DNA of 64,000 nt from Epiperipatus broadwayi (taxonomy: Eukaryota; Onychophora; Udeonychophora; Euonychophora; Peripatidae). The stretch spans positions 1,273,825 to 1,337,824 of the forward strand of contig JAQFVV010000064.1 of the NCBI GenBank assembly GCA_028023455.1. The letters run 5' to 3'. Below the pieces are notes generated by a model. The model did no database searches. It had not been told where the DNA came from and was given only the letters and a program-made list of their open reading frames with translations. Within the stretch, counting starts at the first letter, position 1. Every line of letters begins with the position of its first letter. Both the position numbers and the translations under genes were made by a program. This document shows positions 32,117-44,231 of the stretch, in pieces.

Positions 32117-32216
32117 CTCTCTATTTCCATTGGTCATCCCATGACATGAGGTACAAAGTGGTCAGTCTGGTTATCTCTGACCAACCTTAATCATTTCTGT
32201 GATGCTTTTAGCATAC
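32117..32216. other. Short flank between elements
   Basis: No feature seen. It separates LTR B from the large repeat C. Confidence 0.4.
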
Positions 32217-32410
32217 ACACACATACTTGAATATTTGTAATAGTTACATTATTATTGCATGTATCTGTTAATAAGCATACACACACACATACTTGTCTTC
32301 ATTTGTAATAGTTACATTATTATTGCGTGTATCTGTTAATACACACACATACATGGAGTTAATAGAGTTATTATTATTGTGTGTATATGTGAATACACAC
32401 ACACATAGCA
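32200..32410. repeat. Minisatellite with embedded CA repeats
   Basis: About three units of 55-70 bp, each with ACACACACATAC followed by GTAATAGTTACATTATTATTG or a variant. It lies at the far end of repeat C copy 1. Confidence 0.75.
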
Positions 32411-34106
32411 TTTTCTCAATTATTCTTTGTTGAAAATATATAAATCATGTTGTTTAATTCTTTCATAACAATTTAATATCTTTTTTTTTTAAAAATATAA
32501 ATTTCTTAATCAGATTATTGTGGAATGATAACTAAAAAAAATTTGTTTTTTCATCAGGTTTCTCTTAACTAATTATAGTTTTTTTTTTCTTTAAAAAAAA
32601 TATAGTCAATTTTATGACAGGTCACTTTTTCATTGTTGATTAATAAATTATCAATGCTTTTCAATTAATCTAAAATATTTGCTTTTTCATTTTAATTCAA
32701 ACAAAATTATGATTGCATTATCACAGGTTGCTTCTCTAAAAGATTTTAAAATAAGACTCTTAGATTTATTTTTTAATCCAAGCAGAGTTATTATTTGCAT
32801 TACTCTTTTTTAGAAAATTTTAAGTTTAAACAATTTAAGATAATACTGTACTCTATTATATATCTCTAATTTTTAAAATGTCATTTCAGACCAAAAAATA
32901 TTAAAATAAAACAACTCATTGTATATACATGCGAAAAATTTATCTGTGGTTTCCTGCATGTCTAGATAAATAGCATATGTATACCAATTTCTTTAAGCAT
33001 TCTCTTGGTAAGCTTGGTTTTCAGTACATCAGAAAAATATAATGTGGGCTCATTATTATCATCAGGGAAAAGTATAATTCAGGTAATTTGTTGGCATACC
33101 ATAATTTTCCTTCTGTCTAGGGCTTCATGAGCTTCAGACCAGCAAACTGTTTTGTTCACATTTAAGACTTCAGAGTCTGAAAAAGTGGTTATTTCTTTCA
33201 GATGCATCTAAACTCCCCCAGTGAATCAATAGACTGCTGCTGGATTTACTGCCTTAACTTCAGCTACATCTCATGGGAGCTCAAAATAAATCTGCCAGCC
33301 ATCTCTCTGGCCAACTAAAAATAACTACTGCAAACTTCAACAAGCTACAACAAAATATAACCAACTTTGCAGGTAGCTATTTGTTGCCAATTGCTTCTCA
33401 AAAATTTAAACCAAACTGTTCAAACCTGAAAAACACACTGTTGCAACTGACTATTTTGCCACAGCTACCAACTATTGCATATAACTACTTTATAAAATAC
33501 TTTAGCCAACTTTTCAGCTACCTATGGGCCAGCTGCTTTTCAAAATATTACTATACAGACTGAAATATATTTTTATCCAACCCTTTTATAGTCTTGTATT
33601 TCTGAGGGGATAAAAACACATTGCAGTGTTTTCAAACTAATTCTTTTTACTCTTGAGGTGATAAAAACATAGTAACTGTTTTCAATCTGTCTTGATTAAA
33701 AACAATTTTAATTCCTCCAGAAGCACTTTTAATTAAAAACTACATTTGAAAATTTTATCAAAGATTTTTAAAAATAGATAATAGAAATGCATACAAGCAT
33801 TACTTAAAAAATAGATATTTTATGCAAGTTTTAATTAAAAGATTTCAAAAATAAACTCTGCTTGTTTTTAAATTTCAAAATCAATAATATTATTTATTTA
33901 CACCTCTTTTTAAAATATTTATTTCATAATAAAATTCCATTTTAATTCAGAGTTATTTAACCCTTTATTATTTTTATTCCAAGTGAAATGTAGAAATATC
34001 TACAAAAATTTATGTCTGTGTTTATTTCTATTTTTCCTTCACTCTATATATATATGTGCACACACACAATTATGTGTCTATGTGCTATGTAATCCAGATG
34101 GTTACA
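32217..34106 (-). mobile_element. Large LTR-like repeat C, copy 1
   Basis: The inverse of 44232 to about 46400. It starts (minus strand) TGTAACCATCTGG. Shared blocks include TACATAGCA, AGTAGAAATAAACACAGACA-type sequence, TAATTGCAGCTG-type motifs, TTTTTAATCAAG and CTGTCA(T/A)AAATTGACTATA. The right end carries a TGTAACC terminus like those of the Gypsy LTRs here. No protein domain is present. An internal AACTA-rich stretch (33270-33560) is open for 96 codons by composition only. Confidence 0.65.
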
Positions 34107-35188
34107 ACATATATATATAAATTTATGCACAGATAAATATATATGGCACTATTAATTCTAATTATATTTTAAAAGTAATATAAAACATTCTATTATTAGC
34201 ATTTGTAAAGGTATTTTGTAATTAGGTGAGTGGAAATGATATTATTTTATAAAATTTAATTAAATTCTAGATAAACATATCAACTATTTAAGGAGATAAA
34301 TATATGCTGTAATTTAATTTAAAATGTATATTATTTTGGTATAATCCCTTGTCAAAGTTAAAATTTTATAGATGCTATAATTGGATAAGTAAACCATGGA
34401 CCCTAATGAAGTTTAGGAGTTATATACACCAATAGATAAATGATGCAAATGACCCATGATAGAAACTGATTTGGTTGATAAGACTCTGAAGATCATTTTT
34501 TCTGCTTTATTTTATGCTGATTCTGCTTTGATTTATTAGCATGCTTTGTGTTAAAAAATCATGGAAGAGTAGAGAAGCCATCATCTGTTTTACTCTGGCC
34601 AAGCTGGTAAAAAGAAGCTATCAAACAATGTAGAACCATCTTAAGGTGTGTTGTGTCCAGTTTATATGTGAACTATATGCCACCTAAACTTTAAATGTAT
34701 CTACTGCTTTGGGGAGAAACCAACCATCAATCAAGAAGGAAAACATTCTCCAATTCTGACCATTGAATGAGGAAATAACTAACAGAGACTTATAGAGTTT
34801 TTTTTTTTTTTAATAAAGGGGTTTGACAATATGGAGGCTGGTGTATAACAATGAATTCCAGAAATTAAAAGACCAATTTCAATTATATAGTAAAAGAAAA
34901 ATGCTTGAAACATTTTAATGATGTATAAATGAGTTCATTTTAGATGTAATTTAGAATTAATTTTTATTGAAAAATTGTATTTATCAGTAAAAAGATTTGC
35001 TTGACAAGTTATTGCCAATGGTGAGATAAAAAAAAAAATTATATACATGTGTCATGATAATGGAAATTATTTTATTATAATAGTGAAATTTAATATTGGA
35101 AGTACATAAATAAATTAAATTAAGCATATATATATATGCATAATGTCCCATAAAATATATGCTCACCATCTCTATACTAGCACATAAT
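34107..35188. other. AT-rich noncoding stretch
   Basis: A poly-T run lies at 34800-34811. No gene or repeat family identified. Confidence 0.45.
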
Positions 35189-35295
35189 TTGGATGAGTAG
35201 GCACTAGATAGGGATTTTATGCACAAGCCTTCTGGCATCCATTGATTACTCTGTTTGACACAGGGTGGCACTACTGTATGGGGAGTTTTGCCTTT
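35189..35295 (+). mobile_element. Family-F fragment, copy 6
   Basis: From TTGGATGAGTAGGCACTAGA to GGCACTACTGTATGGGGAGT and TTTTGCC, matching the right half of copies 2 and 8. The left part is missing. The 112-codon minus-strand ORF across it is spurious. Confidence 0.78.
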
Positions 35296-35519
35296 ATTTA
35301 TAAAATATATGCACAAGACCATTTTTTATAATATTTGGACTCTATGGAAAATTAATATTAAGCATGAATGACTAGTATGGAACTGGTGAGTACTTGCATA
35401 AAGTATGGTAGAGTGGAGTGATCAAAGTACAAATAATTAATATTTAAAAGTTATTGAAAATAGAAGTTTAATTTTATAAAATAAATTTTTTATGTGTGTG
35501 TCTCATTTTATGTTTAATA
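35296..35519. other. Noncoding stretch
   Basis: No feature seen. Confidence 0.4.
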
Positions 35520-36235
35520 TGGAGACCAACAAGCCCACAGAGATGCAAATGCTTGTCAATATGATCATGAAAAGTCAACAGGGTTGGATGGAGAAAATGG
35601 AACAAAAATTGGATAAACATCTGTAGAAAATGAAACAGGAGTTAATAGAAAGATTAGATCAAATGGAGCAGATAGGAGGAAAAGATGATAAAAGAGTATT
35701 GAAGGCATAAAAAGTAACATAGCTATAAAAGATAGTAGAGAAAAGATAAAAATGGAAATTGTAAGTGTAAATAATTAGAAAGAAGTACAACAGGATATAA
35801 AATTTTAATAATTTTAGTGAAACTAGATAACAAGATAGGAAAAATTCAAATAATGTGGGGTGAGCAAACTAGAAAATGTAAAGATCCTACTACATCATTG
35901 CCTATGTCAATAGTAAAATATGTGAAACAGATAAAAAATTGCTTCATAATGTCACAAATGTGGACAATAAATTATAAATAATTTTATACGGTCAAGTAAA
36001 GATAATTTGTCATGAAATTAGCAAGGCATTCTCAAAAAGACTATACAACAGAAATGGATAAAAGTCTGAGCATGATAAAAAGAGGCCACCATGTAAAATA
36101 AAAAGAATCACCAGATAAGGTTCAGAGACTAATTAACTATGATAATACTAATAACCAAAACCCAAATGGTTCTTGGCATAAACCATCAAAATCAAGAGAT
36201 CAGATCCAGATGGGGATTATAATAGACATTGATTA
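35520..36235 (+). pseudogene. Possible gag N-terminus of another retroelement
   Basis: From ATG at about 35518 the plus strand reads METNKPTEMQMLVNMIMKSQ then QGWMEKMEQKLDKHL and a stop, continuing with ELIERLDQMEQIGG. This K/E/M-rich coiled-coil pattern resembles the start of Gypsy gag proteins. More K-rich broken frames run to about 36235. No capsid or zinc-knuckle motif was found, so the call is tentative. Confidence 0.4.
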
Positions 36236-36998
36236 TTAAAAAAAAATTTCATGTAGTATAAATTGATATTTTAAATACATATATGTATATATTATGATAG
36301 GCCAAGATTTACAAGAGAGGGGAAATGCATCCCACTATGCTCAGACTTAGGATCTTCTGGTAAGATGCTGTCAATGATGTGATGAAGTATCTATGATCGT
36401 ATCTATCTCCAATGGGTTAGCATTGTGTTTTCACATTAAATTTAGATACAGTTTGTGCTAGTTCATGCATACCTCACCCCTCCTTCAGGTTATGTTACAC
36501 CTCAGTATTTGAACTCAGGGAGAAATCTGCCTTCGACTCTATATAGGTTACAATTGATTCAATCATTCATCCAAACATATCTCTACATTATTATATGTGG
36601 GGTGTGTGTGTATGTATATACTCGATTATTGCTCTTTTCATCTACTTAGAATTTAATCTTTTCTGATTACATAATACTATTTTAATTTATTTAAGTTTAC
36701 TATTCTTAAGAAGCTAAATTTTTAAATTATTATATGGGTATTTTACGTACACATATATACATTGTCCTATTACAATTAAACATTTTATGTGTCTGTATTT
36801 AAACATACACGCAATACATAACAATTACCTATAATAAAACTAACTAAATAATATAACACTTGTTTTCTTTCTTTCTTTTTTTTTTAAATTATTTTTTCAT
36901 TCCTTCTTTTTATAAACTGTTATCTGAAAGTAATTACTAAAATATAATTTAAATTTTATATATATTTTAATGAGGTAACATTATTTTGAATATATATA
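36236..36998. other. Noncoding stretch
   Basis: Short GC-richer patch at 36310-36560 with no motif; otherwise AT-rich. Confidence 0.4.
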
Positions 36999-37098
36999 TA
37001 TAGAATAATAAAAGTTATTAAAACAGGCAAAACTCTCCATACAGTAGTACCATTCAGTGCAAGCCAGAGTAATCAATGGTGATCATGTGATGTTTAAT
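36999..37098. mobile_element. Minimal family-F element, copy 7
   Basis: Left tail ATAAAAGTTATTAAAACAGG, then GCAAAACTCTCCATACAGTA and GAGTAATCAATGG, directly followed by the opposite end GTGATCATGTGATG. It looks like the terminal parts of the element with the middle deleted. Confidence 0.75.
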
Positions 37099-39221
37099 GG
37101 TAAAAGTTAGATGAAACTATTTTTATAAATGTTAAATATAAATTTATATATTATAAAAGAAAAAATACAACCAATTTAAATTAAAGAATAAATGGTTCAG
37201 TCTCTTAGGAATTTAGCTGATCATGGAGAAGCATGTTTCTATACAAAAAAATACAAAGATCACTTTAAATGGATTCTAGGCTAAAATGGATGGACTCTTT
37301 CTAAAATAATGGACTAATATCTTATTATGTTAATATATTTATTCTTAAAAATTTAAAAAGAGCCCTCAAAAAGAAAGTAATGGCTATGTATAACCAATTA
37401 GTTAAATTGAGAGAAGATTAAATTATGATAGATGCATCTGGAAATCTGTAGAAATAACTTTTGATATAGATGTACTTTACTACCTATATTCTATTTTGTT
37501 TGTTTTTTTTAAACATTATGTCTATATAATGAAATAATACTGGGGTAATTAATAAATTTAGGATTCAATATACTTAAAATATAGGTTTGTAAATGATTAA
37601 AAATTAGAATAGAAAAGATCAAACTGAAACATTGCCCCATATGTTACTATAAATTCTTACTTTTTTACTTTTTATAAATTAAAATAAACTTTGTGCTCTT
37701 TATTGATGCTATTAAAATGTTTTTATTTGAAAAAGAAATTAAACATAAAAATTGGAGTTAATTTTTTAAGAAAGTAAAAATAAATCTGCTTACAGTCTTC
37801 ATTTGGACTTCAGGTCATCTATGATGGAAAAAAGCTTGGGGGGAGGTTAGATTGATTTTGCATTGTTTATTCATGTCATGGCTGCCAAATTACTCTGTCT
37901 ATACAAAATGGCAATGCCTTTTATTTTTGTGAAGTTAAAAGAAAACAACTCTTGAGCAGAGGGAACAAGAAATAAATAAGAAAGAAGTTTCGTTTTAATC
38001 TTCTTTTAACTTGATGTTCTTTCCAAGTCAACCAGTTGATTTTTATTTGGATTAGTTTATTGGTAACTTGTGTTGAGTGTATGTGCCAATTATTGTTTTC
38101 ATAAAAGTTGACAACAAAATTACAATTGACAATGTCCTCCCTCTCTTTTTTTTAAAAAAGCAAATAAGAAATTAAAATATTTTCAAGACAAATAATAAGA
38201 GTAAAAATTCCAAACAAATCTGTCAATTACAAATAAAAAGAGATTGTTAGAAATTATACCTAAATGAATTTGTAAATCAGTATTATATACTATTACAAAA
38301 AATTAAAATGAACTTTGAAAACTTACTATTGATCATATTTCTCCCTTTTCTTATATTCTCAAAATCAAATAAAAAATTGAAAAGACAAATAATACAAAAA
38401 GTTTGAAATCATACTTGTCAATTAAGATATTAAAAGGTTTAGATTACATATTGTATTTATAAATTATGTAATAATATTTTAAATCCCTTTTCTAAATCAA
38501 AAGAATCTTAAACTTATTGATCAGTCATCCCAGTATCATTTCATGATGTTGAAGCAGTGTTTAATAATTTAACTAAAGCTAAAATAGAATGCAATTAGCC
38601 TCATACATTGGTATGTAAATTTTTTAGGGCATAATACATCAGGAAAAGGGAAATGTCCTATCCCTGAAATAATCAAGTTGCTTTTATCCCTAAAAATGTT
38701 CAGCAACTCTTAGCTTAATTTTTATAGAAATTTTTTTAAAAAGGAAAAAAAAAGATTAATAATTTATTAGAAATTAATGTATTGTGGTAGCAATTCTGAA
38801 ATAATGTTAACTACTAATGTCTCAAAATATGGCATAAGTGTACTGATTAGCCACTAAACAAATTAAAGCAAAATATGTATTGTTTTTATGTCTCTGACAA
38901 TGTCCAGAGCTGAAGCAAATTACAGCCAGAGTGCCAATAAAGTACTGAAAATTGTGTTTGAAGTTAGGAAATATCAGCAATATTTATATGATCATTCATT
39001 TAAGATAATCACTGATCACAATTTTTTTTTTAAAGATTCTATTTAAAATGAATCATAGACTGGTCATCTGAATTCACACATGCTGCACTGAGTCAGTGTG
39101 TTATCGGTGTATGACTTTGGAAAAACTTATTAAAAAGAGAGTACTATTCAGCATTTGGATGCTCTGTTGACAATATGAGTCATAACTGAAATTCAGAAGA
39201 TGAAGCTAAATTAATTATATC
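37099..39221. other. AT-rich noncoding stretch
   Basis: About 2.1 kb without a supported feature. A patch at 37790-38090 is slightly richer in GC. No ORF over 60 codons. Confidence 0.5.
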
Positions 39222-39222
39222 C

Positions 39223-39420
39223 TGTCAGAATGGCTCAGTTGGTTAGAGTATTATCTTAAAATTCAATAATCAAAAATCTAAGGACCCAGGTTTGAATCTT
39301 ATGCTAGTACTGACATTGGTCATGCCAGCAACACCTGAAGAAGAGGGGAGAATAATACCTCTCGAAACTTTGTGCACATACTAAGCTGATGTGCTATTAC
39401 TTACAATTGAATGTATTTGG
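39223..39420 (+). mobile_element. tRNA-derived SINE with hammerhead-like body
   Basis: The head has an A box TGGCTCAGTTGGTTAGAG (39231-39248) and a B box GGTTTGAATC (39289-39298), the internal promoter of RNA polymerase III as in tRNAs. The spacing is tRNA-like with a short insertion. The body at 39335-39368 reads CTGAAGA, a GAGG/CCTC stem, then CGAAAC, the same layout as in the palindrome at 13.6-13.8 kb. A SINE would be copied by a LINE enzyme. No target duplication could be fixed. Confidence 0.75.
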
Positions 39421-40399
39421 AATATTTAAATAAAGTTATATTTTTCTAAAGACGTGCAATACACATATTAGATGATGGAAATAGTCAATATAAAAATACA
39501 ACTAGAACACCATCATCACAAACCTTCAGGAAAACATTAACAAAAATAATTTAATCAAAGTTCTGATTTTGTTAGGAATACTTGTTATATATTTGTAAAA
39601 AAAAAATTGAAATTTTATTTATTTACTTGGAAGCATAAGTGTCTATGATTTGGAAGAGTCCATTATAAGTGAAAGCAACAAAATGAGAGGGGAAATCATT
39701 AAGTTAGAGGATTTTTTTTTTTGCTAAATAAAGTTTAGATCATCAGTTTTCCCTCCGTAGCAATCTGACATTGGTTATCATGATATGGGATAAGATAAGA
39801 TCTTTGAGATTATTCCATATTAAATTACATATACTTATTCCAGGACAAAGTTCATGCTATTTGTTTGTAACTAACTAATAATCGTTTATTTTTTTGGTAT
39901 AAATGACTAATTTTCTTGTGTAAAGATGTTCTTTCCTATCAAACTTAGAGAACTATACTTAGATAGGGGGCTCCCCAAAGAGAATGAAACATTGCTAATT
40001 TGAATTGGACATGGCTACTACAGATATACCTACATAATATTGTAAATTAGCTAGTTAGCTTTGCTGTTTTTTAATAAGAATTTTATTTTTATTTTTATTT
40101 GCTTTGTAAATAATAGTGCCTTGACATGAATTTCTACCATTGGGTAAGGGTTTGAAACCATGAATACTTTATCCATTCTTGACACAAGCAATTACACTGT
40201 TTTACCTTGTTAAAAGTGTTTAATATTTTTTTTACTTTGTTTTGATATTTAATAAATGTCGAATTTATTTACATTAAACTGGTCAAAATTATTTATTCAT
40301 TCATTTATCAACTGATAACTGATGATATCATACACACACATCTCGCTCTTATATAATAATGTAGAGATATGCATGTATGAATGATTAAATCGATTGTAA
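39421..40399. other. AT-rich noncoding stretch
   Basis: No feature seen. Confidence 0.45.
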
Positions 40400-40499
40400 C
40401 CTTTATAGAGGTACAGCAGATTTTATCTCAGATCCAGGAGGATAGCCAATCTGGAGTGCTCTACAACATCAGCTGATTCCGGAAGGGTCCAGAAAAAAA

Positions 40500-40740
40500 T
40501 TAAATGGTTACTGAGAAGGAATCACTAGCAATAGTGTGGGCCTTCCAAACATTTCAACAAATGCTTCTTGAATTGGAGTTGATACTGATCACTGTCCAAA
40601 AAAGCCTTGAATTCCTGAATCACAGCTAACTGACTAACAGGTATCTAGTCACATGGAGTCTGCTGTTACAGGAATTCAATTACACTGTGAAATACTGTAA
40701 GGGATCTGAAAACATTGTGGCTGACATACTTAGTTGAAAT
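40500..40740 (+). pseudogene. Retroelement RNase H remnant
   Basis: Plus-strand frames read KESLAIVWAFQTFQQMLLE near 40515-40575, then LTNRYLVTWSLLLQEFNYTV and KGSENIVADILS (40690-40735). The last block, ending in VAD-L-S, is the characteristic end of Gypsy RNase H. A stop interrupts it near 40628. Confidence 0.78.
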
Positions 40741-40829
40741 CCAAGTAGGTCAGAACAGCACTTATTGGTAGATATTGCTTACATTATTAATGTCAATATA
40801 ATGATTGATGATAATGTAGAGATAACAAT

Positions 40830-41165
40830 TTGGAGAACCTGCCTGAAATACAGTTTAAGGACCAAGATCTCAACCCAATCATTAAGATTTTAAAAGGAGA
40901 GAAAGTTTTGAATTCACCACAAGATCTTACTTATTTTAAGCTTAAGGAAATTATCTTACTATATGAAATAAATAGAGATACAGATGAGTGGAGGGTAGTA
41001 ATTCTAAAACATTGTAAACCCCACTCATAAAATATAGTTTGTACAAACACTATGGTGCCTACAAAACAAAATATACTCCAAAGAACTGGTTCTACTGGAC
41101 ACGAATATATAGAGACATCTTGAGATTGCTTTGAGAGTGTCTAGTATGCTTGTAAGCCAAACCGA
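40830..41165 (+). pseudogene. Pol connector and integrase zinc region
   Basis: A 66-codon frame (ENLPEIQFKDQDLNPI...) matches the variable link between RNase H and integrase. A fragment with C-x2-C-like CLVCL..CKPNR follows near 41145-41165, the likely position of the integrase zinc domain; it is frame-broken. Confidence 0.6.
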
Positions 41166-41560
41166 TGAACCAAAGTTACAGTAACAACATAAAGTCCATT
41201 AAACCAGAAAGACCAAATGAAATCCTAGCAATTGATTTTATGGGCCATTGCCCCCATTCAATAAACAGATATACTTGTTGGTCACATACAATCTCTTTTC
41301 TAAATATTTCTGCTTACCCAGTACCCCAACCTAATATTAAACATACAATCAGAGTATTAGAAACCCTCCAATTCATGGTGATAGGAAAGCCTAGGGCCAT
41401 CTTTACAGTTCATGGTACATCTTTACTATCTGAAAAATGGAAAAAAATAGGTGGAGAAATCTTAAATAAGATGTGCTCACATCCATTAGAAATCCATAGT
41501 CAAACTCTTGTGAATGTATAATGCGAGAGCTCAGATGTTTGTTTAGGACTTACCTCAAGG
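41165..41560 (+). pseudogene. Integrase catalytic core, dead
   Basis: The frame reads RPNEILAIDFMG (first catalytic D, about 41240), then YPVPQPNIKHTIRVLETLQ and GKPRAIFTVHGTSLLSEKW. The second catalytic residue, normally D in a TDxG motif, is V here (TVHG). The frame ends at TAA at 41519-41521, and the glutamate region continues one frame over. Integrase would join element DNA to the host genome; this copy cannot. Confidence 0.82.
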
Positions 41561-41689
41561 ATGAGCATAGGGGATGGGTATAGCAAACAGAATGTGTAGT
41601 CAGTTACATCAACTGAAACATAAATGAATCAACTGGATTCATGCCCATTAGACTACACATTAATCAAACTATACCTATACTATTCATGA

Positions 41690-41990
41690 AATACAAACCC
41701 ATGGTTAAACATACTGAAAGTGACAGAGAAAGGATATACATAGAGCATATAAGCAGCTAGTGAATAGGGCTGAGCAAAGGAATAAAAGCGGGAAGAAAAA
41801 TCCATATATTTTTTAAGATAGGAAATAAGGTTTTGTAAAAACACCCCATTTGAGTAAGCAACAGAACAACTACCATACATTTTACTATCCATGTGCAGGA
41901 CCACTCACTATTGTTAAACATTCAGGTTCAAACACATTCTGGATAGATATAGAAAGAAATTAGGGGCACATATAATGCCCACATTTTGAA
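41690..41990 (+). pseudogene. Integrase C-terminal region
   Basis: Plus strand reads KPMVKHTESDRERIYIEHI, then TPHLSKQ, then FYYPCAGPLTIVKHSGSNTF and WIDIERN, the DNA-binding C-terminal fold pattern of Gypsy integrases (GPF/Y-like module: AGPLTIVKH). Frames change at least twice. Confidence 0.7.
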
Positions 41991-42010
41991 ACCATATTTT
42001 GGACAATCTG

Positions 42011-42935
42011 AAGGACAATGTGATTACTATACCTAGTTTATATGCAAGTTGAAAGATAGAAGTTAAGGAAGATAACATCAAATTATATATATGTATATAT
42101 GAATAGGGTCATTAATTTTAATGAAGGTATACCCAGGTGAGCACTCAAAATGATCACTGGATTTCTATAGAACTAACTGAGACACAGAAGTTGATCCATA
42201 CAGAATGGTGGATGCTCCAATATTTTGTTTAGATCTTAAAAAAATCCAGAAAGTCGCAAAAACAATCAGAATAAAGGCTAGTGAGGTAAACTGTGTGCCA
42301 TTTGCAATAGAGACATATTTCCAGTTGAGTTCAGATTGTAAGAACATAAAAAGGACCCTTATATAAATCTCACCTTAAAATAACATAGTCTAATAAAGTA
42401 GAAAACATGAGAAGTAGATATAGTTGAGGGAAGATAAGAAAATAAGATGGTTAGGCTTTGTAACCTTTCCTTTAAAAAAAGCCAATCCAACACTAACAAC
42501 TTAAATGTTAAAATTTTGATTGCATCTTAAAATTTTAACCCTACAAGGATAAAGGAGTTGTAAGGGTAGTTTACAATCATATAAAAACCAGCCTATATTT
42601 TTCCACACCATCAAACCAAGCCCATTCAAAGCATAAGCTTAATTAATAGATGGTCAGATATGCACTATCTATTCTTTTAAGCATACATATATGCTATGAA
42701 TATTTACTGTGTTCAATATCAAGTTAGATAAATGTGATGAAATAATTTTCCTTACTTAATCAACAGTGAAAACCCATTTAAAGAAATCATTTATTTATAT
42801 ATATATTGTAATGTTTTTTCCATCTGACTAGGTCTCTGTTACACATAAAATGCATGAGTTGATCAAGTTATGTAAAAAGAAGAAAGTTTCATTCCTATTT
42901 CTAAAAACATAACTATATTTCCTGATCAACTCTAC
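42011..42935. other. Noncoding stretch after pol
   Basis: No LTR or tail could be defined. Contains ATATAT tracts. Confidence 0.4.
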
Positions 42936-42949
42936 CTAGTAATTGTTAT

Positions 42950-43668
42950 GATTTATGCTATCGATGAAATCAGCTTTTATTTCTTTTATAAGAGTGCCAG
43001 GATTCATATAAGAATCTGCTGAAATCTGTCACATCATGGCTTGCAAATTAAAAAAAAATGTTTTTAAAAGAATAGGTATTATATTATACCGTAACTAGAA
43101 TTATTTTCTAGATATTATTATTCCTGGAGCTTAGTCAACACATGTTGGCAAAGCTAAAAATATATTCTCAAATCTTACTAAACTAATATTAAATTTAACA
43201 ATAAACATTAATAACTATTATTAATAACGTACAATGAAAAAGTTGATGAAAGCAAAATATTTTATTCTGACAAACTAAAATATTTTAAGATAAATTAGTT
43301 AAATAAAATTAGAAAGGGGATGCATGTTAATCCCGACATGAATCTATTAAACAAAAAATAACAGTTAAATAATTAATTAAAGTTCTTGGATAAACAAGAG
43401 TCTCTTGAACAATAAAATTAAAGTCTATATCGGGATCCTATTATAAGCTTATTTTTAAAAATTGTTTGCTGACAATTTAGTCATAATTGGGAATAATGAA
43501 TCATAGCTGACTGGTAAGTTTAGTGAGTTCACGAAGCTTGTAGATTACTATGTATAGTTTTTTTGTGGGAGAATGAGCTTGGCCATCGGTTGAGTTGATC
43601 TTGGTCTATTCCACTGGTTGGTCACGAAAGCTTCTCTAGTGTCCATCTTCAGGAATGATGTCAACAAA
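42950..43668 (+). repeat. Interspersed repeat X, copy 1
   Basis: About 720 bp match 48505-49208 in inverted orientation: GCCAGGATTCATA(T/C)AAGAATCTGCTGAAATC, ATTATTATTCCTGGAGCTTAG, AAGCTTATTTTTAA and GGCCATCGGTT are shared. There is no ORF in either copy. Possibly a DNA transposon or LINE 3' region; unassigned. Confidence 0.82.
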
Positions 43669-44220
43669 AGCTCCGGCTCACTCCAACATGCAGAATTATT
43701 TCAGCATAGGGTGATCCTGGATATATCCTTTTGTTATCCAGGACCATCCATAGGAAAAACAGACAAAACAAGATGTTGATCTAAACTGGTTTCTTTCTTT
43801 TTATAGTCAGGGTCCAGTTTTCAGACTTCTGCGCATACCTTTTGTTTGTCAAAAATATACGTTGATAATCTTGTACATTCTTTATAAAATTTACGTTACA
43901 AAGTCTTTATTTTTTTAGTATCATTCTGCCATCTTTAATTAGCTAAAATATTTTTCTTTTAGCTTATCTAGATTGGTAATTTGTGTGTCTTTTGTTCTCT
44001 CCAATTTTAATTTTTATTTTTAATTACATAAAAAAAATATGAAGACAATTTTAACTTTCATTATATGTTTTAGAAAAATAAATTATATTAATCAGAAAAA
44101 AATCTAAAAATGTTTTTCTTTCAAAAGATCACTAAATTTACTTTTTTTTTCTTAGCTTTTAAATATCTTACCGAATGCCAATATATTTGTACCATATAAG
44201 TAAATGGTACAATATATATA
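43669..44220. other. AT-rich noncoding stretch
   Basis: No feature seen besides an AT dinucleotide run at its right edge (44205-44231). Confidence 0.4.
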
Positions 44221-44231
44221 TATATATATAT

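Larger units (their letters stand above)
40400..42010 (+). mobile_element. Gypsy-like pol fragment (RNase H and integrase)
   Basis: About 1.6 kb of plus-strand pol from a Gypsy-like LTR element: RNase H, connector, integrase zinc and core, and integrase C-terminus, in the usual order. There is no RT, gag or LTR next to it, and stops and frameshifts are common, so it is an orphan remnant. It is in opposite orientation to elements A and B; I cannot tell whether it belongs to either family. Confidence 0.85.

Noticed and set aside
33273-33563. 96-codon plus-strand ORF in repeat C
   Set aside because: Composition comes from an AACTA-rich internal repeat; the frame is not kept in the other copy.
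34984-35322. 112-codon minus-strand ORF
   Set aside because: It crosses unrelated AT-rich DNA and a family-F fragment; low complexity and no motif.
39223-39310. Functional tRNA gene
   Set aside because: A and B boxes are present but the fold is not a proper cloverleaf and a SINE body follows.
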